NCBI GenBank assembly: GCA_025363755.1
Contig: JANYLQ010000064.1
Coordinates: 1 to 64,000, forward strand
Length of the DNA stretch: 64,000 nt
Source of the DNA: Hyphomicrobiales bacterium
GTDB taxonomy: Bacteria > Pseudomonadota > Alphaproteobacteria > Rhizobiales > Aestuariivirgaceae
Direction: 5' to 3'
Shown: positions 56,676 through 64,000 of the stretch, in pieces
How positions within the stretch are numbered: the first letter of the stretch is position 1
How the letters are laid out: every line of letters starts with the position of its first letter
Program-made: the position numbers and the translations under genes
The notes under the pieces: generated by a model
What the model was told of the DNA's origin: nothing
The model's database searches: none
Seen by the model: the letters and a program-made list of their open reading frames with translations, nothing else

Positions 56676-56816
56676 CCGTTTCTCCATCCAAACACCGCAT
56701 GCACATTAGTATTGGCGCGACTGAAATTAAAGTACTAGATTTGGCAAGTATCTGAACTTGGCTTGTTCATTAACTCTGCGTCGTTCCATGGCTAAATATT
56801 GAAGTGGAGAAGTCTT

Positions 56817-57146
56817 ATGTCCAAAACCCCATTTGTCCATTCGGCCCTCATTTTGTTACTTCTCACAGCACCTGCGCATGCAGACGGGATTGATGTATTG
56901 CGAGGGAAATTTGCTTTTAATTGGCTTAATGATCCTGCCAAGGCAAAGTGCGTTAAAGTTGACGGGAAATTACTGGGTGAGTTCAAATCGGCACGGTATC
57001 ATTGCGATTTGAAAGCGAATTCAAATTCTTCCTCAGGTGCGAGCAGCCGCACTTGCACGCAGATACCGCGCAACAAGGAATATCTCATCTTTGATACAAA
57101 GCACGCTTGCGACGAAGAGCGAGATACACAAGCTTCAAACGAGTGA
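56817..57146 (+). CDS. Small exported Cys-containing protein, unknown function
   Basis: A 109-residue protein with a signal peptide (FVHSALILLLLTAPAHA, cleavage near 23). The mature part has four Cys (AKCVKV, YHCDLK, TCTQ, HACDEE), likely two disulfides, and a DGIDVLRGKFAFNW start. GGAGAA precedes the ATG. No known family comes to mind. It is convergent with the LprI-like gene at 57186. Confidence 0.7.
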   Translation: MSKTPFVHSALILLLLTAPAHADGIDVLRGKFAFNWLNDPAKAKCVKVDGKLLGEFKSARYHCDLKANSNSSSGASSRTCTQIPRNKEYLIFDTKHACDEERDTQASNE

Positions 57147-57185
57147 GCTCAATTCGACGTTCGCTTTTTGCAAGTGCGCCAAACG

Positions 57186-57857
57186 TCATTGGTCAAATGA
57201 AATAATCGTTTTGCCCTCCATCCAGAGCGCTTGGCGCGCTGTCAGCATCATTTGGCAATAGGCGCCTTCGATTTTGGACTGCGACCCGTAGAGCGGTATT
57301 CCGTTTGTGTAGAGAACTTCGCAAGTGGCATCACGCCACGGGATCCAAGCTGTTTGCACCTTTCGTAAATGTTTAGCCGTCGTTTCATCCTCCGGCTTTT
57401 TCGAGCTTATGTCGGTTTGTTCCCGGTAGCTTGTATTTAACCGGGCGTCCCAGACCTCGTATTCCCGACCAAAGCAATCCATCATTCCGTAAGTCGTTTG
57501 GGCATCATCAGTCTCTAAGCACGCATCGGAGACGATACCGATGCAGTTTTCGTAGGCAAAATGCGGTTTGCTCTGTGCAGCGGCTTCAAGATAGGCTTCA
57601 GGCCCGGTCTTCTGCTCGCCCTTAGCCGCATAAGGCACAAGAGTTCCAGGTGATTCATTCTCGGCTTCTTTTTGCTTCTGCGCAGTTTCATCTTCGGTCT
57701 TGGCGTCGACAAAATCAAGGCAGGCCTTTACCACGGCCGCATCTTTCGCCAAATTATCCTCAATTGATTGCTCGGCGGCCATACTTTCGTGAAGTGTCAT
57801 TTGGGTCAGGGCAATAATATTTATAAGAATGGCAAAGACCTTGAAGATGCAAGACAT
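57186..57857 (-). CDS. LprI-like (DUF1311) exported protein, long form
   Basis: A 223-residue exported protein with a DUF1311/LprI domain in its second half: AYENCIGIVSDAC, DCFGREYEVWDARLNTSYREQTD and LRKVQTAWIPWRDATCE are the family's Cys-framed helices. LprI of mycobacteria inhibits lysozyme; most members are uncharacterised. A signal peptide is at about 1-27 and an acidic Glu/Lys-rich linker at 50-80. A shorter paralogue lies at 59554-59970. Confidence 0.8.
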   Translation of the reverse strand: MSCIFKVFAILINIIALTQMTLHESMAAEQSIEDNLAKDAAVVKACLDFVDAKTEDETAQKQKEAENESPGTLVPYAAKGEQKTGPEAYLEAAAQSKPHFAYENCIGIVSDACLETDDAQTTYGMMDCFGREYEVWDARLNTSYREQTDISSKKPEDETTAKHLRKVQTAWIPWRDATCEVLYTNGIPLYGSQSKIEGAYCQMMLTARQALWMEGKTIISFDQ

Positions 57858-58011
57858 GAGTTGACTCCTCCGTTTCCACTGGCATTGGCCTAGCGTGTCC
57901 GACTTGAACCAGTTCTGAACACGAATTCGTGTGATGGCTGATCTTTATAGTTTAATCTGTTCCAATACCAACATTTGATCTCAGCTGGTTTCTGCTGCAA
58001 TCTGGTAATCG

Positions 58012-58794
58012 ATGGATTCCTCAAAACCAATTCCTATGAAACAAGGTCTAATACGCCCCCGTAAGCGGACTGCGTTTCGCCAGATTCGAATGCTCACTTC
58101 ACATCGCAGGACTGCGAGGTCAGACCGGACTCTCGCAATCCTGTTGGCGTTCGTGGCGGGTTCAGCAAATGCTGGCGGATTTATTCTGCTTGGCAGTTAC
58201 ACATCACATATGACAGGATATTTGTCTCAGGCGGCAGACCAGTTAGTGCTCAGCAATTATGCGATGGCGTTTACCGCGATTTTTGCAATTGGTCTGTTTA
58301 CTTTTGGCGCAGCACTATCGGCGATTTCTATTAATTGGGCACGAGGCTATCAGCCGCGATTACAATATATTTTGCCATTAGCGCTTCAAGGCATAAGTTT
58401 TTTGGCATTTTCGATCATTGGCCGCAGTGAAAATTACGGGGGCAACGGTCGTCTCGTTGGTTTGGGTCTATTGTGTTTTATCATGGGATTTCAAAACGCG
58501 ACGATTACCAAGATTTCTCAATCACGTATTCGCACTACTCATGCCACTGGGATGGTTACGGACGTTGGCATTGAACTAGGGCGCTTTGTTTTCAATTTCG
58601 TTTTTGAACGTCCTCGCATTTCCGCTGACACCCAAAAACTTTTTCTGCTGCTGCAACTTTTAGGGATGTTTTTCCTAGGTGGTGTGATCGGCGCATTCGG
58701 TTATGGACTTATAGGACCCAGTTTCTCATTTGGCGTTGGGTTACTCCTTTTGATCACTGCGATTATTCCGATGGTTTTCATTAAGCGGAAGTAA
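58012..58794 (+). CDS. DUF1275 (YoaK) family membrane protein
   Basis: A 260-residue membrane protein with six or seven helices. LLAFVAGSANAGGFILLGSYTSHMTGYLSQAADQL near 45-79 and LLCFIMGFQNATITKISQSRIRTTHATGMVTDVGIELG near 155-192 are the two family signatures. The first 35 residues are very basic (RPRKRTAFRQIRMLTSHRRTARSDR), so the true start may be a later ATG such as 58036 or 58090; no clear Shine-Dalgarno decides it. Function unknown. It converges on the gene at 58811 with a heptanucleotide repeat between them. Confidence 0.88.
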   Translation: MDSSKPIPMKQGLIRPRKRTAFRQIRMLTSHRRTARSDRTLAILLAFVAGSANAGGFILLGSYTSHMTGYLSQAADQLVLSNYAMAFTAIFAIGLFTFGAALSAISINWARGYQPRLQYILPLALQGISFLAFSIIGRSENYGGNGRLVGLGLLCFIMGFQNATITKISQSRIRTTHATGMVTDVGIELGRFVFNFVFERPRISADTQKLFLLLQLLGMFFLGGVIGAFGYGLIGPSFSFGVGLLLLITAIIPMVFIKRK

Positions 58795-58795
58795 A

Positions 58796-58823
58796 TTCAA
58801 CCTTCAACCTTCAACCTTCAACC
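58796..58823 (+). repeat. Heptanucleotide tandem repeat (TTCAACC)x4
   Basis: Four perfect copies of TTCAACC start two bases after the DUF1275 stop and run into the last codons of the convergent gene, whose stop codon lies in the repeat. As the unit is not a multiple of three, a change in copy number would alter that gene's C-terminus. Confidence 0.9.
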
Positions 58824-59431
58824 TCCATCCCCACCACAATCAGCACTTGGTAATCCTGCTTATTGCAGCCACCTACGGGTGGCATTGCGGCACCGGGGAA
58901 AACTGGGAAGTTTTCTTGGTCGGCGTGTTCGGGGGTGCATGAATTTGCCGTAGCTGGCGTGTAGCGCGCAGCGCGGCAACCGAGGTGGGTTACGTCATAG
59001 AGCGTGGCACCATGGTCCAGTTCCCAATGTTGGATGCCGTCTGCGCCTTTTGGATGAACCGTCAAAGTGGCCGTCGCATCACGGTTTCCCGTCACCACAT
59101 ATTTCCCGGGCAGAATCGGAAATGTAGGTTGCTCCATGATCAGGCCGTGTTCTTCCAACCACCAATCAGCATAGTTAAATTTCCAGCCGCGCGGAGCTAT
59201 TCCGCCGGCCTCTTTTAAACTGGTATAGCCTGTTAACCTGACACCGCGTGGGCCAGGATCAACTGGCCATAAGCCCCAAGTTTCGGCGCCGACCCCGGAT
59301 TTGGCTTTGGGATCGCCCAGAGCCGCAATGTATTGGGTGGGTATCCACTTTATGATGGTTTCAGCGGGAGATGAATGAGACATCAACAGCAGCGCTGCAA
59401 TCATATACGAAAACCGAAAAACTTTATGCAT
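58811..59431 (-). CDS. Exported protein, unknown function
   Basis: A 206-residue protein with a signal peptide (FSYMIAALLLMSHSSPAET, cleavage near 23). The mature part has many Trp, Pro and Gly (ETWGLWPVDPGPRGVRL, DWWLEEHGLIMEQPTFPILPGKYVVTG) and two Cys pairs near the end. GAGGTT is before the ATG at 59431. Similar proteins occur as unnamed hypotheticals; I cannot assign a family. Its last codons and stop are formed by the TTCAACC repeat. Confidence 0.75.
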   Translation of the reverse strand: MHKVFRFSYMIAALLLMSHSSPAETIIKWIPTQYIAALGDPKAKSGVGAETWGLWPVDPGPRGVRLTGYTSLKEAGGIAPRGWKFNYADWWLEEHGLIMEQPTFPILPGKYVVTGNRDATATLTVHPKGADGIQHWELDHGATLYDVTHLGCRAARYTPATANSCTPEHADQENFPVFPGAAMPPVGGCNKQDYQVLIVVGMEVEG

Positions 59432-59553
59432 GGCTGTCAACCTCTTTTACAATAAAAATTTTAACGAAATTTAGCACAGCTTGGTTCACCTGTCTGTGCT
59501 CTGGCTAATCCCGCACGGTTTGATAAAGTTTCAATTTTAAGGGATTCTCGAAA

Positions 59554-59970
59554 ATGAAGGCAATGTGGGTACTGGTCATTTGTTTTTTTGTGGTGTTTGC
59601 ACCAAACCTCGCTTTTGCTGAACTTTGCGATAACCCTATCACACAAGCTGACATGACTTATTGCGCGGGATGGCAGTTCAAAAAAGATGATGCAGCATTG
59701 AACGATGTCTATGGCCGACTCAAAACAAATTATGCCAAAATCCCAAATGCTAAAACCGCCCTCACAAAAGCTCAGCGGGCATGGGTGGCGTTTCGAGATG
59801 CGGAATGCAAATTGGAAGCTGCGGGCGAGGAAGGCGGATCAGCACAACCGATGATCTATAGTCAGTGTCTGTCACGGCTTACGACACTTCGTACTGAACA
59901 GTTGCAAAAACGATTGGATTGCCAGGAGGGAGATTTAACCTGCATTGCGGCGGGCGATGCCGCGAACTGA
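59554..59970 (+). CDS. LprI-like (DUF1311) exported protein, short form
   Basis: A 138-residue protein with a signal peptide (VLVICFFVVFAPNLAFA, cleavage near 22) and one complete DUF1311 domain: CDNPITQADMTYCAGWQFKKDDAALNDVYGRL, AQRAWVAFRDAECKLEAAGEEGGSA and YSQCLSRLTTLRTEQLQ. Members include the lysozyme inhibitor LprI, so binding of a wall hydrolase in the periplasm is possible. It is the second member in this window (see 57186). Confidence 0.85.
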   Translation: MKAMWVLVICFFVVFAPNLAFAELCDNPITQADMTYCAGWQFKKDDAALNDVYGRLKTNYAKIPNAKTALTKAQRAWVAFRDAECKLEAAGEEGGSAQPMIYSQCLSRLTTLRTEQLQKRLDCQEGDLTCIAAGDAAN

Positions 59971-60856
59971 TATGCCTACCTCCTTAACACGCATTCATTT
60001 TCTATTGGCACTCGCAATCGTTGCAATATGGGGCAGCAATTTTGTGGTGATCAAGTTGGCGCTTAATCATTTGCCGCCATTGTTGTTTGCAACATTGCGC
60101 TTTGCACTGGTGGTTTTTCCTTTGGTATTCTTCATCAAGCGCCCGCAGGTGAGTTGGATCAATCTTGCAACCTATGGCGTGCTGATTGGCGCTGGGCAAT
60201 TTGGGCTTATGTTCATTGCCATGAAAGGCCATATCAGCCCCGGCATCACATCGCTGGTCATTCAGTTGCAGGTGTTTGTAACAATCGGCATTTCAGTTTT
60301 GCGAGGCTCTGAACGATTACGTGGCTATCAATATGTTGCACTCGGATTGGCGGTCTTGGGGCTGGCCATCATCGCGATTTACGGCGGTGGCAGCGCAACG
60401 CCTCTAGGGCTATTTCTGGTGATTTGTGCGGCGATCAGTTGGGGCATAGCCAACATCTTCAACCGCGCGGCGGGCAAGATCGATATGCTGGCCTATGTGG
60501 TTTGGGCCGCATTATTTGCTGTTCCTCCTCTTTTGATTTTGTCATTGATCTTTGAGGGCTGGCAGGCAGATTTGCAAGGATTGCAACAAGCTGATCTTTT
60601 GTCGTGGGGCGCTGTTATTTGGCAATCGGTGGCCAACACCATGTTCGGCTATGGCGCTTGGGGCTGGTTGCTGTCGCGATATCCAGCAGCAACTGTCACG
60701 CCAACGGCACTTTTAGTGCCGGTATTTGGTATGAGCACCTCGGCATTTTTTCTCGACGAAGGTCTCGAAATTTGGAAGCTTGCAGCGGCGGGGTTGGTTC
60801 TCGGCGGGCTGGCGCTCAATCTATTTTGGCCACGGCTCTATTCGCAAATACGGTAA
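59957..60856 (+). CDS. EamA family (DMT superfamily) transporter
   Basis: A 299-residue inner-membrane protein with ten hydrophobic segments in two EamA halves. LALAIVAIWGSNFVVIKLALNHLPPLLFATLRFALV opens the first half, and LTPTALLVPVFGMSTSAFFLDE-like residues close the second. Resemblance is to the amino-acid metabolite exporters of the RhaT/YdcZ side. ATGs at 59957 and 59972 are both possible. It overlaps the end of the LprI-like gene and its 3' end overlaps the extensin gene by 19 bp. Confidence 0.88.
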   Translation: MPRTDMPTSLTRIHFLLALAIVAIWGSNFVVIKLALNHLPPLLFATLRFALVVFPLVFFIKRPQVSWINLATYGVLIGAGQFGLMFIAMKGHISPGITSLVIQLQVFVTIGISVLRGSERLRGYQYVALGLAVLGLAIIAIYGGGSATPLGLFLVICAAISWGIANIFNRAAGKIDMLAYVVWAALFAVPPLLILSLIFEGWQADLQGLQQADLLSWGAVIWQSVANTMFGYGAWGWLLSRYPAATVTPTALLVPVFGMSTSAFFLDEGLEIWKLAAAGLVLGGLALNLFWPRLYSQIR

Positions 60857-61839
60857 GTTCCACTTTTGCCATGTTGGCCCAAATCAAAGTGGAAGTGGCT
60901 GGCGTGAGCTTCATTTGCTCCCGGGCCTAGCACCGTTGTAAAATATGTGCAGGCTGAATGGCGGATTGCGGTGAGAACGAGATAGTCTTTGTTCAAGGAA
61001 GAAATTGCGTCTTTCACCAGAATGATCCTGCCATCGGCCAGCTGAATGCGCTCGATATCCACAGCATTACCGACGGCGTGCTCGCTCATTTTGGCAGATG
61101 AATCTCCGTTTCGCCCTCGGCACACAAAACCGGGACCTGTATAAAGTTTTGAAATTTGTGATCCCGTTTGCGAAGCAATGGTGGGGCCTGCACTGTCATG
61201 AATGAAATTGGCAAATTGCAAAGCAAAGGCGCAATTCAAATTGGGTTGATCGAGAAATTCTAACTTCTGGCCATTCAAGGTGTAGGACTTGAGCTGCACC
61301 GGGTTTACAATGATGCAACTGCCCTGCTGTTCGTAGGTGGGATTTGGTACGAAGTTCACATTGAGCTTTTTCAGCGCTGCCTGGCATTCCGCTGCGTCTG
61401 AAGGCAACACAGGTGGAGGCAGAAAAACCGGAGGCAGTGCTGCTGCCTTTGACGGGGGGTTGATCTTCTGGACGGGAACTGGTGGCGGCACCTGCGGTAT
61501 GACAGGCTCAGGCGGAATGGGCTCTGGCACAACATCTATCGTTGGTTCGGGTGAAACAACTTCAGCTGCTAGAGGCTTTTCGCGGGGGATCGGTGGTTTT
61601 GGTTTGATCTCTATTACAGGTGTGACGGTCGGTTCAGCTTTCTGTAGAGCTGGGGGCTTGATTATTGGTTTTTTCGATTTTTTCTGAACGCAGCTTTTGG
61701 ATTTAACGGCTTTACACAATGTTCTTTCGACGTTGCGCAATGCGGATTCAATTGGGTTCTTAGCCAGAACCTGTTGGCAGATTAAAATTACTGCCACAGA
61801 AAAAAATACGCAAAGACGAAACCAAACTTTCAAATTCAT
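60838..61839 (-). CDS. Extensin-like C-terminal domain protein
   Basis: A 333-residue exported protein. A signal peptide spans 1-26, a Pro/Lys-rich linker of about 100 residues follows, and the C-terminal 185 residues are the extensin-like domain (PF06904): CQAALKKLNVNF, GSCIIVNPVQL, CAFALQFANFIHD, SEHAVGNAVDIERIQL and EAHASHFHFDLG. The SEHAxGxAxDI and HFHFD motifs resemble the zinc site of M15 D,D-peptidases, so peptidoglycan trimming is likely, though untested in most members. These proteins are typical of Rhizobiales. Confidence 0.9.
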   Translation of the reverse strand: MNLKVWFRLCVFFSVAVILICQQVLAKNPIESALRNVERTLCKAVKSKSCVQKKSKKPIIKPPALQKAEPTVTPVIEIKPKPPIPREKPLAAEVVSPEPTIDVVPEPIPPEPVIPQVPPPVPVQKINPPSKAAALPPVFLPPPVLPSDAAECQAALKKLNVNFVPNPTYEQQGSCIIVNPVQLKSYTLNGQKLEFLDQPNLNCAFALQFANFIHDSAGPTIASQTGSQISKLYTGPGFVCRGRNGDSSAKMSEHAVGNAVDIERIQLADGRIILVKDAISSLNKDYLVLTAIRHSACTYFTTVLGPGANEAHASHFHFDLGQHGKSGTYRICE

Positions 61840-61883
61840 AGATTTACGCTAATCTGATTTGGTCTTGAAGCAAAATTAAAAAT

Positions 61884-62744
61884 CTATACCTGCCACGCCT
61901 TCATTTGACCCCTGAACCAAGTCATTTGGCGTTTGATATAATTTCGGGTGGCCGTTTTGGTTTTTATTCTGGCTTCGTCGAGGGTTATTTCGTCTTTGAG
62001 ATGGGCGAGAAGTTCCGGAACGCCAATGGCTTTCATCAGGGGCTGTGCCGGGTCAATGTCTGGCAGAGACCGGACTTCGGCGACCGCACCCTGCTCCAGC
62101 ATTTGATCGAATCTTGCTTCGGCTCTGGCATAAAGTTCTTCTCGTGGCACATTCATGAATACGCGTTCAATATTTGCACCCTGCAATATAGATTCGTTTT
62201 GTGCCTGTTTCTGCCACTCTATCAGTGGTTTACCTGTGCTTTCGAAGACTTCAAGTGAGCGTATCAAACGCTGACTATCGGCGACATTGACACGAGCGGC
62301 GCTTTGGGCGTGTCGCTTTTCTAGTTCCGCATGAAGGTTGCCTTCGAAGTTCCGCCATTTCTCGCGGATTGCGGGGTCAATGTTGGGCAGCTTGGCTAGG
62401 CCCTGCTCCAGAGCCGTGAAGTATAGACCGGTGCCACCGCAAATGATTGGTAGCTGCCCATTATCCCAACAGCTTTTGATTTCGTTTTCTGCTTGGGCAA
62501 GCCAAACGGCGGTGGAGAAATCGTCGGCACCGCTGATATTCCCAAACAGCCGGTGCGGAACTAAGGACTCTTCTTCAATTGAGGGCCGCGCGGTGATGAT
62601 GCGCAGCTCCTTATACACCTGCATGGAGTCAGCGTTAATAATCACCCCACCGCGCGCTTGGGCTTGCGCGATGGCCAAAGCAGACTTGCCGCTGGCGGTT
62701 GGGCCTGCAATAAGCAACACAGATTTTTTAATTGTGAGTGGCAT
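61884..62744 (-). CDS. miaA: tRNA dimethylallyltransferase
   Basis: Adds an isopentenyl group to A37 of tRNAs that read UNN codons; 286 residues from MPLTIKKSVLLIAGPTASGKS. The P-loop GPTASGKS is at 13-20; NADSMQVYKEL and PRIITARP-like residues and GGTGLYFTALEQGL follow. Its ATG at 62742-62744 touches the serB ATG at 62745-62747 on the other strand (CATATG), with no base between. Upstream in-frame codons lie inside serB and are not used. Certain. Confidence 0.95.
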   Translation of the reverse strand: MPLTIKKSVLLIAGPTASGKSALAIAQAQARGGVIINADSMQVYKELRIITARPSIEEESLVPHRLFGNISGADDFSTAVWLAQAENEIKSCWDNGQLPIICGGTGLYFTALEQGLAKLPNIDPAIREKWRNFEGNLHAELEKRHAQSAARVNVADSQRLIRSLEVFESTGKPLIEWQKQAQNESILQGANIERVFMNVPREELYARAEARFDQMLEQGAVAEVRSLPDIDPAQPLMKAIGVPELLAHLKDEITLDEARIKTKTATRNYIKRQMTWFRGQMKAWQV

Positions 62745-63611
62745 ATGGATTCCGTACTCGTTCTCATAGCAGCGCCGGGCAGCAGCGCAATCAATTCTAA
62801 TGTGATTGAAACCCTCCGCAGTTTTGGCGGCGCGCCGCATTGGTTGAGTATTGGCGAGGCTGCAGAGGTGAAGCCGTTTGAGGGCATGCAGGGGTTTCTG
62901 GAGTTTATAAAGACGCAGCCGATTGATGCCAACCTTATTCCGGTCGAAAACCGCCGTAAGACATTTTTGATTGCAGATATGGACTCAACCATGATTCATC
63001 AAGAATGCATTGATGAATTGGGGGTGATAGCGGGTGTTGGCGATCACATCAAAGACATAACTGCTCGGGCCATGCGCGGTGAATTGGATTTTGAAGGCGC
63101 GTTAAAAGAGCGCGTGGGTCTGCTCAAAGGCCTTGACGAAACAGTGATTGCCGAATTGCTCCGTACACGGATCACTTTCATGGAAGGCGGCAAAACTTTG
63201 CTGGCGACGATGAAGGCGCATGGCGCTTACGCGGCGTTGGTTTCAGGCGGCTTTACGGCATTCACATCTCATGTGGCGACAGCGCTAGGTTTTGACGAAA
63301 ATCGCGCCAACACATTGATCATTCAGAATGGTAAGCTCACAGGTGAAGTAGCCATGCCCATTCTTGGCAAAGAAGCCAAAGTAGAATCATTAAAACGCAT
63401 CTGCTCTGCACGCAACATTTCTCAGAATGATGTGATCGCGGTCGGTGACGGCGCCAATGATATTCCAATGTTGCTCGAAGCTGGAATGGGCGTGGCACTT
63501 CATGCCAAGCCAAAGGTGCAAGAGGCCGCAAAACTGAACATCAATCACGGTGACCTCACAGCGTTGCTCTATTTGCAGGGCTATATGAAGAGCGGGTTTG
63601 TGTTTGGATGA
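62745..63611 (+). CDS. serB: Phosphoserine phosphatase
   Basis: Last step of serine synthesis, HAD-superfamily phosphatase; 288 residues. An N-terminal ACT-like region of about 75 residues precedes the catalytic motif DMDSTMI (near residue 80). Motif II is in ALVSGGFTAFTSHVA and motif IV in GDGANDIPML. The start codon abuts the miaA start on the other strand. Divergent miaA/serB is usual in Rhizobiales. Certain. Confidence 0.96.
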   Translation: MDSVLVLIAAPGSSAINSNVIETLRSFGGAPHWLSIGEAAEVKPFEGMQGFLEFIKTQPIDANLIPVENRRKTFLIADMDSTMIHQECIDELGVIAGVGDHIKDITARAMRGELDFEGALKERVGLLKGLDETVIAELLRTRITFMEGGKTLLATMKAHGAYAALVSGGFTAFTSHVATALGFDENRANTLIIQNGKLTGEVAMPILGKEAKVESLKRICSARNISQNDVIAVGDGANDIPMLLEAGMGVALHAKPKVQEAAKLNINHGDLTALLYLQGYMKSGFVFG

Positions 63612-63625
63612 TTTCGAATTGCTGC

Positions 63626-64000
63626 TTACGAAGCTTGAATCTGCAGTTCTTCAGTTTTGCGCTTCCCAAACAGCCTACGGATGAATTGAGAAAACGCTTC
63701 CATCAGCACGAAAATCACCGGCGTAATAAACAGCGTTAAAACCTGGCTGACCAATAACCCGCCAACCACAGCGACCCCCAATGGTTGCCTGAGTTCAGAG
63801 CTCGCGCCAGTGCCAAGCGCCACAGGTAAAGCACCGAGTAGTGCGCAGAACGTTGTCATCATAATCGGTCGGAAGCGGCGGGTTGCTGCTTCCTGCATCG
63901 CAGAGACCGCATTATGAGTTCCGTCTCTGGTGAGTTGCAGTGCCACGTCAATCATCATGATGGCGTTCTTTTTCACAATGCCGATTAGCATGAGTAGACC
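63626..64000 (-). CDS. RND efflux pump inner-membrane protein, C-terminal part
   Basis: The 3' end of a large gene that continues past the window. The visible 125 residues are the last transmembrane helices of an AcrB/MdtB-type pump: GLLMLIGIVKKNAIMMIDVA, ATRRFRPIMMTTFCALLGALPVALGTGASSELRQPLG and VSQVLTLFITPVIFVLM are the diagnostic segments. The MdtB/MdtC-like 'GIVKKNAIMMID' is typical of the HAE-1 group. The substrate is unknown. It ends 14 bp from convergent serB. Confidence 0.93.
   Translation of the reverse strand, partial: GLLMLIGIVKKNAIMMIDVALQLTRDGTHNAVSAMQEAATRRFRPIMMTTFCALLGALPVALGTGASSELRQPLGVAVVGGLLVSQVLTLFITPVIFVLMEAFSQFIRRLFGKRKTEELQIQAS

Overview
The window looks like a chromosomal segment of an alphaproteobacterium, probably Hyphomicrobiales (Rhizobiales)-related, of middling GC. 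The grounds are gene order and family membership: tRNA-Trp-secE-nusG-rplKAJL-rpoBC, rpsL-rpsG-fusA-tuf, rpsB-tsf...pyrH-frr-uppS-cdsA-rseP-bamA-fabZ, gltX/gltA/comEC next to fabZ, divergent miaA/serB, and an extensin-like periplasmic protein. Typical alphaproteobacterial sigma-70 promoters (TTGAC-N17-TAnnnn) stand in front of several operons. The genus cannot be named from sequence alone.

Layout. 1-4500: the str operon (rpsL, rpsG, fusA, tuf copy 1) on the minus strand. 4780-6030: two accessory genes (VOC protein, TauE/SafE permease) separate it from rpoC. 6079-18086: rpoC, rpoB, rplL, rplJ, rplA, rplK, nusG, secE and tRNA-Trp on the minus strand, with several hairpin leaders between genes. 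18141-20161: a YbjQ-family gene, tuf copy 2, tRNA-Gly and tRNA-Tyr. 20169-26306: coaD, a LysE exporter, comEC, then gltX and gltA on plus. 26464-36527: the envelope/translation cluster fabZ, bamA, rseP, cdsA, uppS, frr, pyrH, tsf, rpsB. It lacks the genes that normally sit inside it (lpxD, lpxA, lpxI, lpxB, dxr). 36540-39230: a small accessory island with an orphan promoter, a VapBC-type pair with a broken toxin, a remnant HTH antitoxin, and a DUF5343 + Swt1-type HEPN gene pair bracketed by inverted copies of a palindromic repeat. 39242-54236: branched-chain amino-acid genes (leuA, ilvC, ilvN, ilvB) mixed with pdxJ, transporters, a HigBA-like pair and several unknowns. 54335-62000: an aminotransferase, an RraA-like protein, a group of small exported proteins (two LprI/DUF1311), DUF1275, EamA and extensin genes. 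61884-64000: miaA and serB back to back, and the 3' end of an RND pump gene.

How genes work together. Most of the window is transcription/translation machinery under a few strong promoters. leuA and ilvBN each carry a short upstream ORF rich in the regulatory amino acids (five Leu codons; Ile/Leu/Val codons), and in both cases the predicted transcription start falls at or within a few bases of the ATG. That suggests ribosome-mediated attenuation from leaderless leader peptides. ilvB has a textbook terminator behind the leader peptide; leuA has a hairpin without a T-run.

Most interesting: (1) the DUF5343-HEPN cassette between inverted repeats whose stems co-vary; (2) the absence of all lipid A genes from their usual place between bamA and gltA; (3) two tuf genes identical over their first 139 codons at protein level and strongly diverged after; (4) the paired leaderless leader peptides; (5) an inverted repeat wrapped around the str promoter; (6) miaA and serB start codons touching with no intergenic base.
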